Shown: piece after piece, positions 52,129 through 60,772 of the stretch
Position numbering within the stretch: position 1 is the stretch's first letter
Layout: each line of letters starts with the position of its first letter
NCBI RefSeq assembly: GCF_011045195.1
Contig: NZ_CP049199.1
Location: forward strand, 1,302,001-1,366,000
Direction of reading: 5' to 3'
DNA from: Caulobacter soli
GTDB taxonomy: Bacteria > Pseudomonadota > Alphaproteobacteria > Caulobacterales > Caulobacteraceae
Length of the DNA: 64,000 nucleotides
The notes under the pieces: generated by a model
What the model saw: only the letters and a program-made list of their open reading frames with translations
Databases searched by the model: none
What the model was told of the DNA's origin: nothing
Position numbers and translations under genes: made by a program

Positions 52129-52281
52129 ATGGCCGCCGACGCAGCGATTTTTGTCTCAAAACGGCTCCAGCGCGCGGCCTTCGCCATCCTGTGTCTCATC
52201 GCGGCGCAGTTCGTGCTGGCCAGCTGCGAGCCCGAGCCGTCGGCTATGGCCGCCCGAGTCGCCCTGACCCACCACTACTGA
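52129..52281 (+). CDS. Small predicted lipoprotein (50 aa)
   Basis: The ATG at 52129 has GGAG eight bases upstream. The product has a basic N-region (KRLQR), a hydrophobic core (AAFAILCLIAAQFV) and a lipobox LASC at residues 30-33, followed by a 17-residue mature tail. This is a complete lipoprotein signal in a 50-codon frame ending in TGA. Small lipoproteins of this size are often missed by gene callers. The function is unknown. It is divergent from the MBL gene, whose start lies 68 bp away. Confidence 0.65.
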   Translation: MAADAAIFVSKRLQRAAFAILCLIAAQFVLASCEPEPSAMAARVALTHHY

Positions 52282-52306
52282 GCCGCATCGCCCTCAGGCG
52301 ATCTGC

Positions 52307-52717
52307 CTAGATTCCGAGCACGCCGGCCAGATCGTAGCCAGCGTCCGCGCCCTGGCGAACCAGGGTGGCGCGGTCGGCCGCGCCCGAAGCGGCCTGGCCC
52401 AGGGACCAGGTGACGATCGAGCGCGTGCCCGAGCGGCAGAAGGCCAGGACCGGGCCCTCGGCGCCCTCGACCGCGCGCCGCACGGCCTCGACCTGATCAT
52501 GGGTCGGCCCGCCCCGCACCGGAATATGCACATAGTCCAGCCCCGCGGCCCGCGCCGCGCCCTCGACCTGGGCGCTGGACGGCTGGCCCGGCTCCTCGTC
52601 GTCGGGCCGGTTGTTGATCACCAGAACGAAGCCTTCGCCGGCGGCGCGCGCCAGGTCGTCGAGCGCGATCTGGGGGCTGACCGAAAGCGAGTCGGTTACA
52701 CGGCGAAACGCAGTCAT
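52307..52717 (-). CDS. DUF442/TIGR01244-type phosphatase-like protein
   Basis: This 136-residue protein has the dual-specificity-phosphatase-like loop FCRSGTRS (C-x2-G-x-R) near residue 93, an N-terminal VSPQIALDDLARAAGEGF and INNRPDDEEPGQPS. This is the small domain found alone or fused to sulfur-oxidation hydrolases (Blh-like). The likely activity is phosphatase or sulfur-transfer chemistry; the substrate is unknown. The MBL gene nearby is suggestive, since the two domains are fused in some bacteria, but the genes are separated here by the small lipoprotein gene. Confidence 0.85.
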   Translation of the reverse strand: MTAFRRVTDSLSVSPQIALDDLARAAGEGFVLVINNRPDDEEPGQPSSAQVEGAARAAGLDYVHIPVRGGPTHDQVEAVRRAVEGAEGPVLAFCRSGTRSIVTWSLGQAASGAADRATLVRQGADAGYDLAGVLGI

Positions 52718-53329
52718 GGGTTGTTACTCGCGGGGGAGGGCGGGGACGACGGCGCCGGGGCCGGCGCGACCTCATCATCTCGACACTCGGGCGCCCGCGC
52801 AACGGTCGGTCGTCGTGAAATATGGCGGAAATTTGAGCGATACCGAGGAATAATTTCCCCAATATGGTCCGTGTTCGGCATTCGGTATTCGAAAATCAAC
52901 GGTTTATGGATGTGATTTATTGGATGTCAACCCGACAGGGGGTGTTTCAACCCGGTTACGTCCCTGTGTTCGCTCAAGGCGCGCCAGGCGCGCGGGCGGG
53001 TGGATTTTGCCTGTAACCCCAACAGGATACGGGGGCTAAGACCCGTGTTATCCCTAGGTTTGTGGAAAATCTGAGCGATGTTCGTCAGAAATGCGGCGAT
53101 CGTGTTGCGATAATGCGACAGGGTCGGGCGATGTTATTACGGATCAGTAATGGCAATTGACCGGCGCGCGGCGTGCCTCCTAACGTTGCCCTAACCGGGG
53201 AAATGTTTTCCGGGACACCTAAGTTCTCGTGGTGGAGTTGGGGCAAAAATCCAGACAGGCCGAACGTAACGCCCCCGAAAAGGGCGCGTGCGGGCGGTCG
53301 GGATGCTTCGCCATGTCAGAGGGGATATT
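52718..53329. other. Gene-free leader region of the Oar-like receptor (612 bp)
   Basis: I see no convincing ORF here. The stretch 52830-53170 is clearly less GC-rich than the flanks, which suggests promoter and 5' leader sequence for the downstream receptor. It contains a direct CAACCCG repeat (near 52927 and 52949) and a GTTGCGATAATGCGAC stretch near 53103. I recognise no riboswitch. Confidence 0.5.
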
Positions 53330-56300
53330 ATGAAGATGAATTCAACCAAGGGCGGCGCTCGCGCGCGTCTTTTGACGTCGACGCTGCTGGCCGGCCTGGC
53401 CACCGTCGCCGCGCCGCTGGCGGTCACCGCGATCGCCACCGCGATCCCGACCCTGGCCAGCGCCCAGGACTACAGCTCGGGCTCGCTGATCGGCACCGTG
53501 AAGGATTCGGCCGGCGTCACCGTTCCGGACGCGACCGTCACCGTGAAGTCGCTTGACCAAGGCTTCACCCGCACCGTCACCACCGACGGCGTCGGCCAAT
53601 TCCGCGTTCCCCTGATCCCGATCGGCGGCTACTCGGTCTCGATCGCCAAGGAAGGCTACCAGCCGACCAGCGACGGCAACGTCCGCGTCGCCCTGGGTGG
53701 TTCGACCGCTTACTCGTTCACGCTGACGGAAGTCGGCGGCTCGGTCAGCGAAGTGATCGTCACGGCCACGGCCAACCCGCAGCTGGACTTCGCCGCGACG
53801 ACCAAGGGTCTGAGCGTCGACATGGAAACCCTGACCAAGCAGGCGCCGATCGCGCGCTCGCTGACCGCGGTGACCCAACTGGCTCCCGGCGTCGTCGTCG
53901 GCAGCGCCGCGCGCGTGGGCACCGCCCCGAACGCCGCGAACTTCGGTGGCCAGCCCTCGGTCGGCGGTGGTTCGGTCGCTGAAAACGCGTTCTACATCAA
54001 CGGCCTGAACATCACGAACTTCGACAACTACATCGGCGCCGCTGAAGTGCCGTTCGACTTCTACAAGTCGATCGAAGTGAAGACCGGCGGCTATCCCGCC
54101 GAGTTCGGCCGCGCCACGGGCGGCGTCATCAACGCCGTCACCAAGTCGGGCTCCAACGACTTCAAGTTCGCCGTGCACGGCAACTTCGAAATGGACGGCC
54201 TGCGCGAAGACTCGCCGGACACCTACATCATCAACAACCACCGTGGGGGTCGCTCGGACAAGAGCGGCACGTTCGAAGTCAGCGGCCCGATCATCAAGGA
54301 TCACCTGTTCTTCTACGTGCTGAACCAACAGCGCGAACAGAAGCAACAGACCGCCTACAACACGCTGGGCCAATACGCCGTCGACAAGTCGAACGACCCG
54401 TTCTGGGGCGCTAAGATCGACGCGTACATCACCGACCGTCAGCGCGTCGAACTGACCTATTTCGACACCCAGAAGACGATCGATCGTACGGCCTACGCCT
54501 ACACCTCGGCCACCGACACCATCGGCGCCCAACTGCCGTCGACCGTGTTCCGTCAAGGCGGCGTGAACTATGTCGCCCGCTACACCGGCACGTTCACCGA
54601 CTGGTTCACCCTGTCGGCCGCCTACGGCAAGAACCGCGACTCCAACAGCGTCCTGCCGACCAACACCGTCGACCCGCTGGTCCAGGAAGACTACACGACC
54701 GGTTCGCTGAACACGATCAGCAGCCAGAAGCAAGGCACCATCGAAAGCCGTAAGACGCTGCGCGAATTCTACCGCGTCGATGGCGACTTCTACTTCAAGC
54801 TGCTGGGCGATCACCACGTCCGGACGGGTTACGACCACGAAAAGACGACCCTGAACCACGCCTCGATCGACACCGGTCCGGGCGCGGGCGGCACGGGCAC
54901 CGCCTATGTCTACCACCAGGGCACGGGCGCCGACGACGCGTTCGGCGTTCCGGATGGCGTGAACTACGTGGAAGTCTCGACCAACCGCTTCGGCGGCGCG
55001 CCGGTCCACGGCGTGAACGCGGCCTGGTACGTCCAGGACGCCTGGGACATCACCTCGACGGTCAGCCTGCAACTGGGCATCCGCAACGACAAGTTCACCC
55101 TGGACAACCTCCTGGGTCAGCAAGTCCTGAACCTGAAGAACAACTGGGGCCCGCGCATCGGCGTGACCTGGGATCCGGTTGGCGAAGGCAAGGATAAGGT
55201 CTCGGCCTCGTTCGGTCGCTACTACATCCCGCCGGCGTCGAACCTCAGCTACCGCGGCGCCGACCTCGGCTACAGCGCGTTCTTCTACGCGCCGGGCTAC
55301 GACGTGAACGCCCCCAGCACGACGCCGAACTTCACCCGGGCCCCGAACGGCGCTCCGACGGCTCTGGGCACCCAGATCACCAACGGCACCAACCCGGGTC
55401 TGGATGCGGGCACCCTGGTGGGCTGCCCCACCGGCACGGTCGTCGCCGGCACGGCGGGCGCTGATGGTTGTACGGTCGCCTTCGGTCTCGGCATCGCCGA
55501 GCCGGCCTATTCCAAGGCCGCCGTCGGTATCAAGGCTTCGCAAGAAGACGAGTACACCGTCGGTTACGAGCGTCAGTTCACCGACCTGTGGAAGGGCGGC
55601 GTGAACCTGACCTACCGCAAGCTGAACCGGATCTCGGAAGACACCACCCTGGACCCGTTCGTCCGCGCCTGGTGCGCCAAGAACGTGACCGGCCAAGTGT
55701 TGACCGCTTGTAACAACATCTGGAACAATTCCTGGCAGTACATCGTGTTCAACCCGGGTGAGGACCTGACGATCAATCTTCGTCAGCCCGACTCGCGCGT
55801 GAACTCGCCGACGGACGTGGCCGCCGCGGCCGCCCTGCCCAAGACGCTGACCTTCAGCAAGCAGGACCTGAACTTCCCGGCGCCGAAGCGCGAATATATC
55901 GGCCTGGAGTTCACCTTCGAGCGTGCTTTCGACGGCAAGTGGGGCCTGAAGGGCTCGTACACCCTGTCGGAAAGCAAGGGTAACTACGAAGGCACCGTCC
56001 TGTCCGACAACGCCCAGGCCGACGCTGGTTCGACCGTGCTGTACGACTTCGTCGGTCTGACCGACTTCCAGTACGGCCTGCTGCCGAACCACCACGCCCA
56101 TCAGTTCAAGGTGTTCGGCTCCTACGCCGTCACCGACAACCTGATGTTCGGCGCCAACGCCCGGGTCATCTCGCCGAAGCACCAAGGTTGCCTCGGCGTG
56201 CACCCGACCGACGGCCCGTCCAAGGCGTACCAAGCCGCTTCGCGTTGGTGTAAGACCTTCGACGCCAACGGCAACCAAATCGCTCCGAGCTCGCCGCGTC

Positions 56301-56560
56301 CGCGTGGCGAAGGCCTGGATACCGATTGGGAAACCACCCTCGACCTGTCGGTTCGCTACACCGTTCCGGAAAAGATCATGGCGCTGGGCGGCAACCTCGT
56401 CCTGCGTGCGGACATCTTCAACGTCCTGAACTCCGACGCGATCACCTCGCGCGAAGAGCGTGGCGAAGGTAACGGCAGCGTGTACCGCAAGCAGTACGGC
56501 TACCCGATCGCCTACCAAGAGCCGCGCTACGTGCGTCTCGGCTTCGACCTGGACTTCTAA
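53330..56560 (+). CDS. TonB-dependent receptor with carboxypeptidase-like regulatory domain (Oar-like)
   Basis: This ~1076-residue receptor has a long signal peptide (cut near LASAQ), a CarboxypepD_reg beta-sandwich (about residues 35-125: GSLIGTVKDSAGVTVPDATV), a plug domain with VKTGGYPAEFGRATGGVINAVTKSG, and a large barrel ending in aromatic LGFDLDF. Oar-type receptors are among the most abundant outer-membrane proteins in many alphaproteobacteria; the substrates are usually unknown. The ATG at 53330 has AGAGGGGA upstream. Codon choice is strongly biased toward preferred codons, consistent with high expression. A strong terminator follows. Confidence 0.94.
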   Translation: MKMNSTKGGARARLLTSTLLAGLATVAAPLAVTAIATAIPTLASAQDYSSGSLIGTVKDSAGVTVPDATVTVKSLDQGFTRTVTTDGVGQFRVPLIPIGGYSVSIAKEGYQPTSDGNVRVALGGSTAYSFTLTEVGGSVSEVIVTATANPQLDFAATTKGLSVDMETLTKQAPIARSLTAVTQLAPGVVVGSAARVGTAPNAANFGGQPSVGGGSVAENAFYINGLNITNFDNYIGAAEVPFDFYKSIEVKTGGYPAEFGRATGGVINAVTKSGSNDFKFAVHGNFEMDGLREDSPDTYIINNHRGGRSDKSGTFEVSGPIIKDHLFFYVLNQQREQKQQTAYNTLGQYAVDKSNDPFWGAKIDAYITDRQRVELTYFDTQKTIDRTAYAYTSATDTIGAQLPSTVFRQGGVNYVARYTGTFTDWFTLSAAYGKNRDSNSVLPTNTVDPLVQEDYTTGSLNTISSQKQGTIESRKTLREFYRVDGDFYFKLLGDHHVRTGYDHEKTTLNHASIDTGPGAGGTGTAYVYHQGTGADDAFGVPDGVNYVEVSTNRFGGAPVHGVNAAWYVQDAWDITSTVSLQLGIRNDKFTLDNLLGQQVLNLKNNWGPRIGVTWDPVGEGKDKVSASFGRYYIPPASNLSYRGADLGYSAFFYAPGYDVNAPSTTPNFTRAPNGAPTALGTQITNGTNPGLDAGTLVGCPTGTVVAGTAGADGCTVAFGLGIAEPAYSKAAVGIKASQEDEYTVGYERQFTDLWKGGVNLTYRKLNRISEDTTLDPFVRAWCAKNVTGQVLTACNNIWNNSWQYIVFNPGEDLTINLRQPDSRVNSPTDVAAAAALPKTLTFSKQDLNFPAPKREYIGLEFTFERAFDGKWGLKGSYTLSESKGNYEGTVLSDNAQADAGSTVLYDFVGLTDFQYGLLPNHHAHQFKVFGSYAVTDNLMFGANARVISPKHQGCLGVHPTDGPSKAYQAASRWCKTFDANGNQIAPSSPRPRGEGLDTDWETTLDLSVRYTVPEKIMALGGNLVLRADIFNVLNSDAITSREERGEGNGSVYRKQYGYPIAYQEPRYVRLGFDLDF

Positions 56561-56590
56561 GGTCAAGCTCTCAAGCGAAAGCTGGAATGG

Positions 56591-56619
56591 CGGCGGGCTC
56601 CTCGGAGCCCGCCGTTTTT
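56591..56619 (+). terminator. Rho-independent terminator after the Oar-like receptor
   Basis: A 10-bp perfect stem (56591-56600 with 56605-56614, CGGCGGGCTC and its complement), a 4-base loop and five T residues lie 30 bp after the stop codon. Confidence 0.93.
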
Positions 56620-57215
56620 CTTTGGGCGTCACGCTTTGTCGGATTTGGGCGCGCCCGCGTGCGTGTGTCCCCGCCGGTTGGCGTCTATCCTCGGCGCATG
56701 GAGGCTGAAGTTCAGCGATTTCAACGCCCTGAACTTTCTCGACCCCAATCCATGCTCACTCCTCCAAAGCGCCCGTATCTTGGTCCCACCTGAGAGCACG
56801 GGGAGGGCGCACGTACGGCGACCGATGCGGCTTTCGGGGGTGGTCGAGCGGGAAGCGTCCGTCGGCTGGTTGCGTGGGGCCCTGCGGGTTGGTCGGAAAG
56901 TCGGAGCCTTGGATTGGGCTCGCGGCGGTCCGGGCCAAACGAAGGGAACACCCTCGCGGCGCCGAACGGCGAAACGCGGCAGGCCTGGGCTGAAATCGCC
57001 CAGGCGGTCCGGACGGGGTTTGCCGCCCCTCCGCCCGTCGGGGGCCTCCATCGGAGCGGGTTAAAAATCCGCGATCCGAAGGCTTCCGGATAACGGTCCA
57101 CGCGAAGCGCCTGAACTTCGTCGAAACGGTATTCAAAACTGCAAATCATCCGGGCGAGGCCCGGGCGCTTCGCACCCTTCCCACCAGCTCATGGCCTCTG
57201 GCGTGAGATCACATC
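56620..57215. other. Gene-free region (596 bp), possibly with a non-coding RNA
   Basis: Several frames are open, but all have Arg/Pro-rich shadow composition and no ribosome-binding site. The region contains a perfect 8-bp hairpin (GCCTGGGC/GCCCAGGC, 56983-57005) and a CTCGACC/GGTCGAG pair about 110 bases apart. I cannot name an RNA family. Confidence 0.4.
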
Positions 57216-57324
57216 CACTTGCCCCCACCTGGCGACTTCGTCGCCTGTCCGCCCCCGTAGGGGGCGGAGCGCTCTTCCCCCTGCGGGGGAAGACGACCGC
57301 GAAGCGGTCCGTAGGGGGCAAGTG
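57216..57324. repeat. Paired inverted repeat, family 5 (second copy)
   Basis: This copy is bounded by CACTTGCCCCC and GGGGGCAAGTG, inverted relative to 51035-51166. It contains AAGACGACCGCGAAGCGGTCC. It lies in the convergent region between the Oar-like receptor and sppA, just past the sppA terminator. Confidence 0.85.
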
Positions 57325-57335
57325 TTCGCCGCACG

Positions 57336-57366
57336 AAAAAGGGCCGCCCGGTCGCCCGGACGGCCC
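57336..57366 (-). terminator. Rho-independent terminator of sppA
   Basis: On the minus strand an 11-bp stem with one mismatch (57341-57351 with 57356-57366) is followed by five T residues (AAAAA at 57336-57340 on the plus strand), 24 bp past the sppA stop. Confidence 0.88.
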
Positions 57367-57389
57367 TTTCCTATCCGTAAGACAAAAGC

Positions 57390-59177
57390 CTAGTGGATCG
57401 GCGTATCGGCCATCACCGAGGCCCCGCTGGGGGTCGAGCGCAGCCGGGCCTTGGCCATCTCGTCCATGATCGTCTGCGAGCGCGGATCGCCCAGCAGCCA
57501 GGCCGAGGCGGCCAGGGTGCGCACCGAGGTCTCGCTGACGCCCAGCACCTTCTCCAGGGCCTCGAACGGCGAGTTGGAGCCGCCGATCTTCTTGAGCTTC
57601 ACCTCGCCCTTGATGCCGGCCAGGCTCTTGGCCTTGTCGACGGCCTCGTAGAAGCCGCCCAGCTCGTCCACCAGGCCCAGCTGCTTGGCCTGGACGCCGG
57701 TCCAGACCCGGCCCTTGGCGATCTCGCGGACGCGCTCGACTGGCAGCTTGCGGCCCTCGGCGACGCGGCCGACGAAGCCGGCGTAGATGCGGTCCATCCA
57801 GGCCGAGAACTTGGCCCGCTGGTCGGGGGTGAATTCCTGGCCCGTGCCGAACGCGCCGGAATAGTCGCTCCCGACATGCACCTGCTTCACGTCGACGCCG
57901 AACCGCGACAGGGCCTCGCCCAGGGCGAACTTGCCGCCGAACACGCCGATCGAGCCGGTCAGGGTGGTGGGCTCGGCGACGATCGCCGAAGCGCCCGAGC
58001 TGATCCAATAGCCGCCCGAGGCCGCATAGGTGCCCATGCTGACCACGATCGGCTTGTTGGCCTTCCTGGCGGCCTTCACGGCGGCCAGGATCTGCTCCGA
58101 GGCCGTGTCCGACCCGCCGGGCGAGGAGACGCGGAAGACGATCGCCTTGACGTCCTTGTCGTCGATGGCGTCGTACAGGGCCTTGGCCACCTGGTCGGAA
58201 TAGATCGTGCTGTCGCCGCCGAACGGCGAGCCGCCGTCGCCGCTGCCGGTCATGATCGCGCCCTCGGCCGAGACCACCGCGATGGTCGGGCCCGACTTGG
58301 ACGCCGGCCGCTTGGATCGCGAAGCGTAGTCGTCGAAGCCCATCAGCTTGGCGCCCTTGCCGGCGCGCGACAGCATGGCGTCCTGCACGTCCTTGACCTG
58401 GCCGACGCGGTCGATCAGGCCCTTGGCCTTGGCTTCCTCGGCGCTGTAGGGACCCGCCTCGATCGCCTTGATCAGGGCGGCCGGTTCGATCTTGCGGTCC
58501 TGGGCCGCCGTCGTCAGGGCCGTCGTATAGACCGAGCCCATCCACGACAGCGCCGATTCCCGGTGCGCCGGCGTATAGTCGCTGTAGAGATACGGATTGA
58601 CCGCGTTCTTATACTCATAGCGCTGCTCGTAGTCGGCCTTGACGCCGTACTTGTCGAAGAAGCGCTTGAAGAACATCTCCTCGCTGGACGCGCCGACGGC
58701 CTGCAGCGAGCTTTCGGGCTGCATCCAGAACTCGCTGGCCGCCGAACCCAGCATATAGGTCGAGGTGACCAGGCCCGAGGGATAGAGCCCCTGGCTGTGC
58801 GCGAAGATCGGCTTCTTGCCCACCGAGCGGAAGTGCTTGAAGGCCAGGCGCAGCTCGTCGGCCGAGGCCGGGGCCATGCCGCCTTCGGGCAGGCGCACCA
58901 GCACCGCCTCGACCTTGTCGTCGGTCTCGGCGCGGCGCAGCGTCTCGATGATCGACATCACCGACTGTCCGCCGCCGCCGCCGAAGGCCGCGAACGGATT
59001 CTGCGAATCCTGGTCGGGCAGGCCGCCGCGCAGGTCCAGCTGCAGCACGGTGTGCGTGGGAACCGGAGCGGGACGAGCGGCGCTGGCCGCCATGACGATC
59101 AGAAGAAAGGGGACGCCGACCAGGAACAACACCAAGCCGACGAAAACGCCGGCCACGGTCATGAGAAACTGCTTCAT
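57390..59177 (-). CDS. sppA: Signal peptide peptidase SppA (S49 family, long form)
   Basis: This 595-residue membrane serine protease has one N-terminal helix (residues ~5-30) and two tandem S49 domains. The general-base Lys190 is in EYKNAVNPY of the first domain and the nucleophile Ser387 in YAASGGYWISSG of the second, the arrangement of E. coli SppA (Lys209/Ser409). A glycine run (FGGGGGQS) lies after the membrane helix. It degrades cleaved signal peptides in the inner membrane. It is monocistronic, with a terminator downstream. Confidence 0.95.
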   Translation of the reverse strand: MKQFLMTVAGVFVGLVLFLVGVPFLLIVMAASAARPAPVPTHTVLQLDLRGGLPDQDSQNPFAAFGGGGGQSVMSIIETLRRAETDDKVEAVLVRLPEGGMAPASADELRLAFKHFRSVGKKPIFAHSQGLYPSGLVTSTYMLGSAASEFWMQPESSLQAVGASSEEMFFKRFFDKYGVKADYEQRYEYKNAVNPYLYSDYTPAHRESALSWMGSVYTTALTTAAQDRKIEPAALIKAIEAGPYSAEEAKAKGLIDRVGQVKDVQDAMLSRAGKGAKLMGFDDYASRSKRPASKSGPTIAVVSAEGAIMTGSGDGGSPFGGDSTIYSDQVAKALYDAIDDKDVKAIVFRVSSPGGSDTASEQILAAVKAARKANKPIVVSMGTYAASGGYWISSGASAIVAEPTTLTGSIGVFGGKFALGEALSRFGVDVKQVHVGSDYSGAFGTGQEFTPDQRAKFSAWMDRIYAGFVGRVAEGRKLPVERVREIAKGRVWTGVQAKQLGLVDELGGFYEAVDKAKSLAGIKGEVKLKKIGGSNSPFEALEKVLGVSETSVRTLAASAWLLGDPRSQTIMDEMAKARLRSTPSGASVMADTPIH

Positions 59178-59342
59178 CGGACGTCCTGCTGCCTAGTGTC
59201 GCGCAAGCTAGTAGCGACCCTGGCGACGCGGTCAAATGAACAGCGCGCAACCCAGCCTTTCGGGTCCAGGCGTAGAGACGGGAAGGGCGCCCCGTGGGGC
59301 GACGCCGCCGTACTCTATCTTTGGAAAATCTCGGGAAAAGAA

Positions 59343-59419
59343 TGGTCGGAGTGGCAGGATTTGAACCTGCGACCCCTGCGTCCCGAACGCAGTGCTCTAC
59401 CAGACTGAGCCACACTCCG
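59343..59419 (-). tRNA. tRNA-Pro (anticodon CGG)
   Basis: The minus-strand sequence CGGAGTGTGGCTCAG... folds into a standard cloverleaf: a 7-bp acceptor stem CGGAGTG/CACTCCG, anticodon loop TTCGGGA (anticodon CGG), T arm with GGTTCAAATCC, and an encoded CCA. It reads Pro codon CCG. Confidence 0.97.
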
Positions 59420-59589
59420 ACTTGGAGGGCGGCTTATAGACACGCCTCGGCGGTCTCGCAAGCGACAAAAATCCCTCCACAAAAAGAAAAATGGCGGGAA
59501 AAAAGAAGTTCAAAGCAGCGTTGCATCCGTCCGACTCCTGCGCTATCTCCACCGCCTCGCCGGGCCCAGACGGGTCTCGCCGTTCCTGC

Positions 59590-59663
59590 TGGGGAATGGT
59601 GTAATGGTAACACTGCGGTTTTTGGTACCGTCATTCTAGGTTCGAGTCCTAGTTCCCCAGCCA
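59590..59663 (+). tRNA. tRNA-Gln (anticodon UUG)
   Basis: The acceptor stem TGGGGAA pairs with TTCCCCA; the anticodon loop TTTTGGT gives anticodon TTG; the T arm contains GGTTCGAGTCC; and CCA is encoded after discriminator G. It reads Gln codon CAA. Confidence 0.97.
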
Positions 59664-60265
59664 CACGCTCTTCTCTCTGTAGCGAAGCTTCCGCTTCGGC
59701 GGACCCGGGCCGTCCAGGCGACCGATTGGTCGGTCATCTGACGTTGCATCGCAGTTTTCCACAGGAATTAGCCTCAGCGTCTCACGCGTGAGATTCTGGC
59801 GCGGTCTGCGCGGCCAGCGCGAGGACGCGCGCATCCTGGCTTGAAGTTCTTCTGGACTTTGGAAGCGGGCCTTCGGCTTGGGAAAGCCAGGACGATCCCT
59901 GTCATGACTCATCCGGGCTCGAAACGGCGCGGCGTGAGCAAGTCTTTGTCTTTCAACGGCTAGGCCCAGCTTCGACAACGCGCGCCATAGGAGGGATGCT
60001 GATCTTTGGCTCATCTGCCGGGGTCGCGAATCGTTGCGATATCGAAACTTTCGTTCGAACAACAACGGTCTGGGCGGGCTGGTTTGGGAGGGCGAAATCA
60101 CGCTTTCAGCGCTTCCCATGGTTTAGAGGCGAAGCGATTTTCTCGTTGCTGTTCTCAAGATTCGCTTGGCTTAAGGCCTCGGCAAGCACGATTACCCGGA
60201 ATGAGTACTTGTGTTTCGGCAGGGCAGGTGTATTTCCAAGTCAAATACCCACTGGAGAGACACTC
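59664..60265. other. Gene-free region between tRNA-Gln and mucR-like gene (602 bp)
   Basis: No ORF here has a start signal or coding composition. It likely holds the promoter and a long leader for the MucR-like gene; the 200 bp before that gene are less GC-rich than the surroundings, as expected for a MucR-bound autoregulated promoter. No operator is obvious to me. Confidence 0.4.
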
Positions 60266-60694
60266 GTGGAAGACAAAGCTACCCTGATCGAGCTCACCGC
60301 CGAGATCGTCGCCAACTACGTGGCCAATAACAGCACGTCGGTTTCCGATCTGCCGGCTCTGATCCGGGCGACTCACGACGCTCTGGCCGGTATTGGCTCT
60401 CCGGAAGCGGCTCCCGTCGAAACGGTTACGAAGGCTACGCCGGCTCAGATCCGTCGCAGCATTACGCCGGACGCGCTGATCAGCTTCGAGGACGGCAAGC
60501 CCTACAAGACGCTGAAGCGCCACCTGACCACGCACGGCATGACCGTCGCCGAATACAAGGCCAAGTGGGGCCTGCCCAACGACTATCCCACCACCGCTCC
60601 GGCCTATAGCGAAGCGCGCTCGGCCATGGCCAAGGCCCTGGGCCTGGGTCAAGGCGGCCGCAAGGCCAAGGCCCCGCGCGGCCGCAAGGGCTGA
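60266..60694 (+). CDS. mucR: MucR/Ros-family transcriptional regulator without zinc-ligand cysteines
   Basis: This ~142-residue protein has the MucR N-terminal oligomerisation region (LIELTAEIVANYVANN, DLPALIRATHDAL) and the C-terminal Ros-type DNA-binding motif SFEDGKPYKTLKRHLTTHG followed by YKAKWGLPNDYP. Ros uses a Cys2His2 zinc site; here the two Cys positions are Ser and Asp, while the two His remain, as in some MucR proteins. MucR regulators are H-NS-like and in Caulobacter control cell-cycle genes. I chose GTG at 60266, with GGAGAG six bases upstream. A terminator follows. Confidence 0.92.
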   Translation: MEDKATLIELTAEIVANYVANNSTSVSDLPALIRATHDALAGIGSPEAAPVETVTKATPAQIRRSITPDALISFEDGKPYKTLKRHLTTHGMTVAEYKAKWGLPNDYPTTAPAYSEARSAMAKALGLGQGGRKAKAPRGRKG

Positions 60695-60726
60695 TCCGAC
60701 CCTTCAAAGGTCGATATCGCGCAAAA

Positions 60727-60753
60727 CCCCCGCCGGCGACGGCGGGGGTTTTT
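60727..60753 (+). terminator. Rho-independent terminator after the MucR-like gene
   Basis: A 9-bp perfect stem (CCCCCGCCG at 60727-60735 with 60740-60748) and a GCGA loop are followed by TTTTTGTTTG. AAAA on the other side may let it serve the convergent gene too. Confidence 0.92.
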
Positions 60754-60772
60754 GTTTGTGCGTCCTATCGCT

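Noticed and set aside
52062-52199. Longer N-terminus for the MBL hydrolase
   Set aside because: The extension overlaps the small lipoprotein gene; the ATG at 52061 has a ribosome-binding site and begins the conserved protein.
53342-56632. 1096-codon open frame antisense to the Oar-like receptor
   Set aside because: It mirrors the strong codon bias of the receptor; the composition is unnatural and it lacks a start signal.
56760-56870. Possible 6S RNA (TTGGTCCCACCTGAGA resembles a 6S-type bubble strand)
   Set aside because: I could not build a convincing long rod-like structure with closing stem and bubble by eye.
56636-57149. Overlapping ORFs on both strands in the gap after the Oar-like receptor
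   Set aside because: None has a start signal or recognisable composition; third-position GC does not favour any frame.
59649-60119. 156-codon minus-strand ORF between tRNA-Gln and the MucR-like gene
   Set aside because: It overlaps the tRNA 3' end, lacks a ribosome-binding site and has a Arg/Pro/Ser-rich shadow composition.
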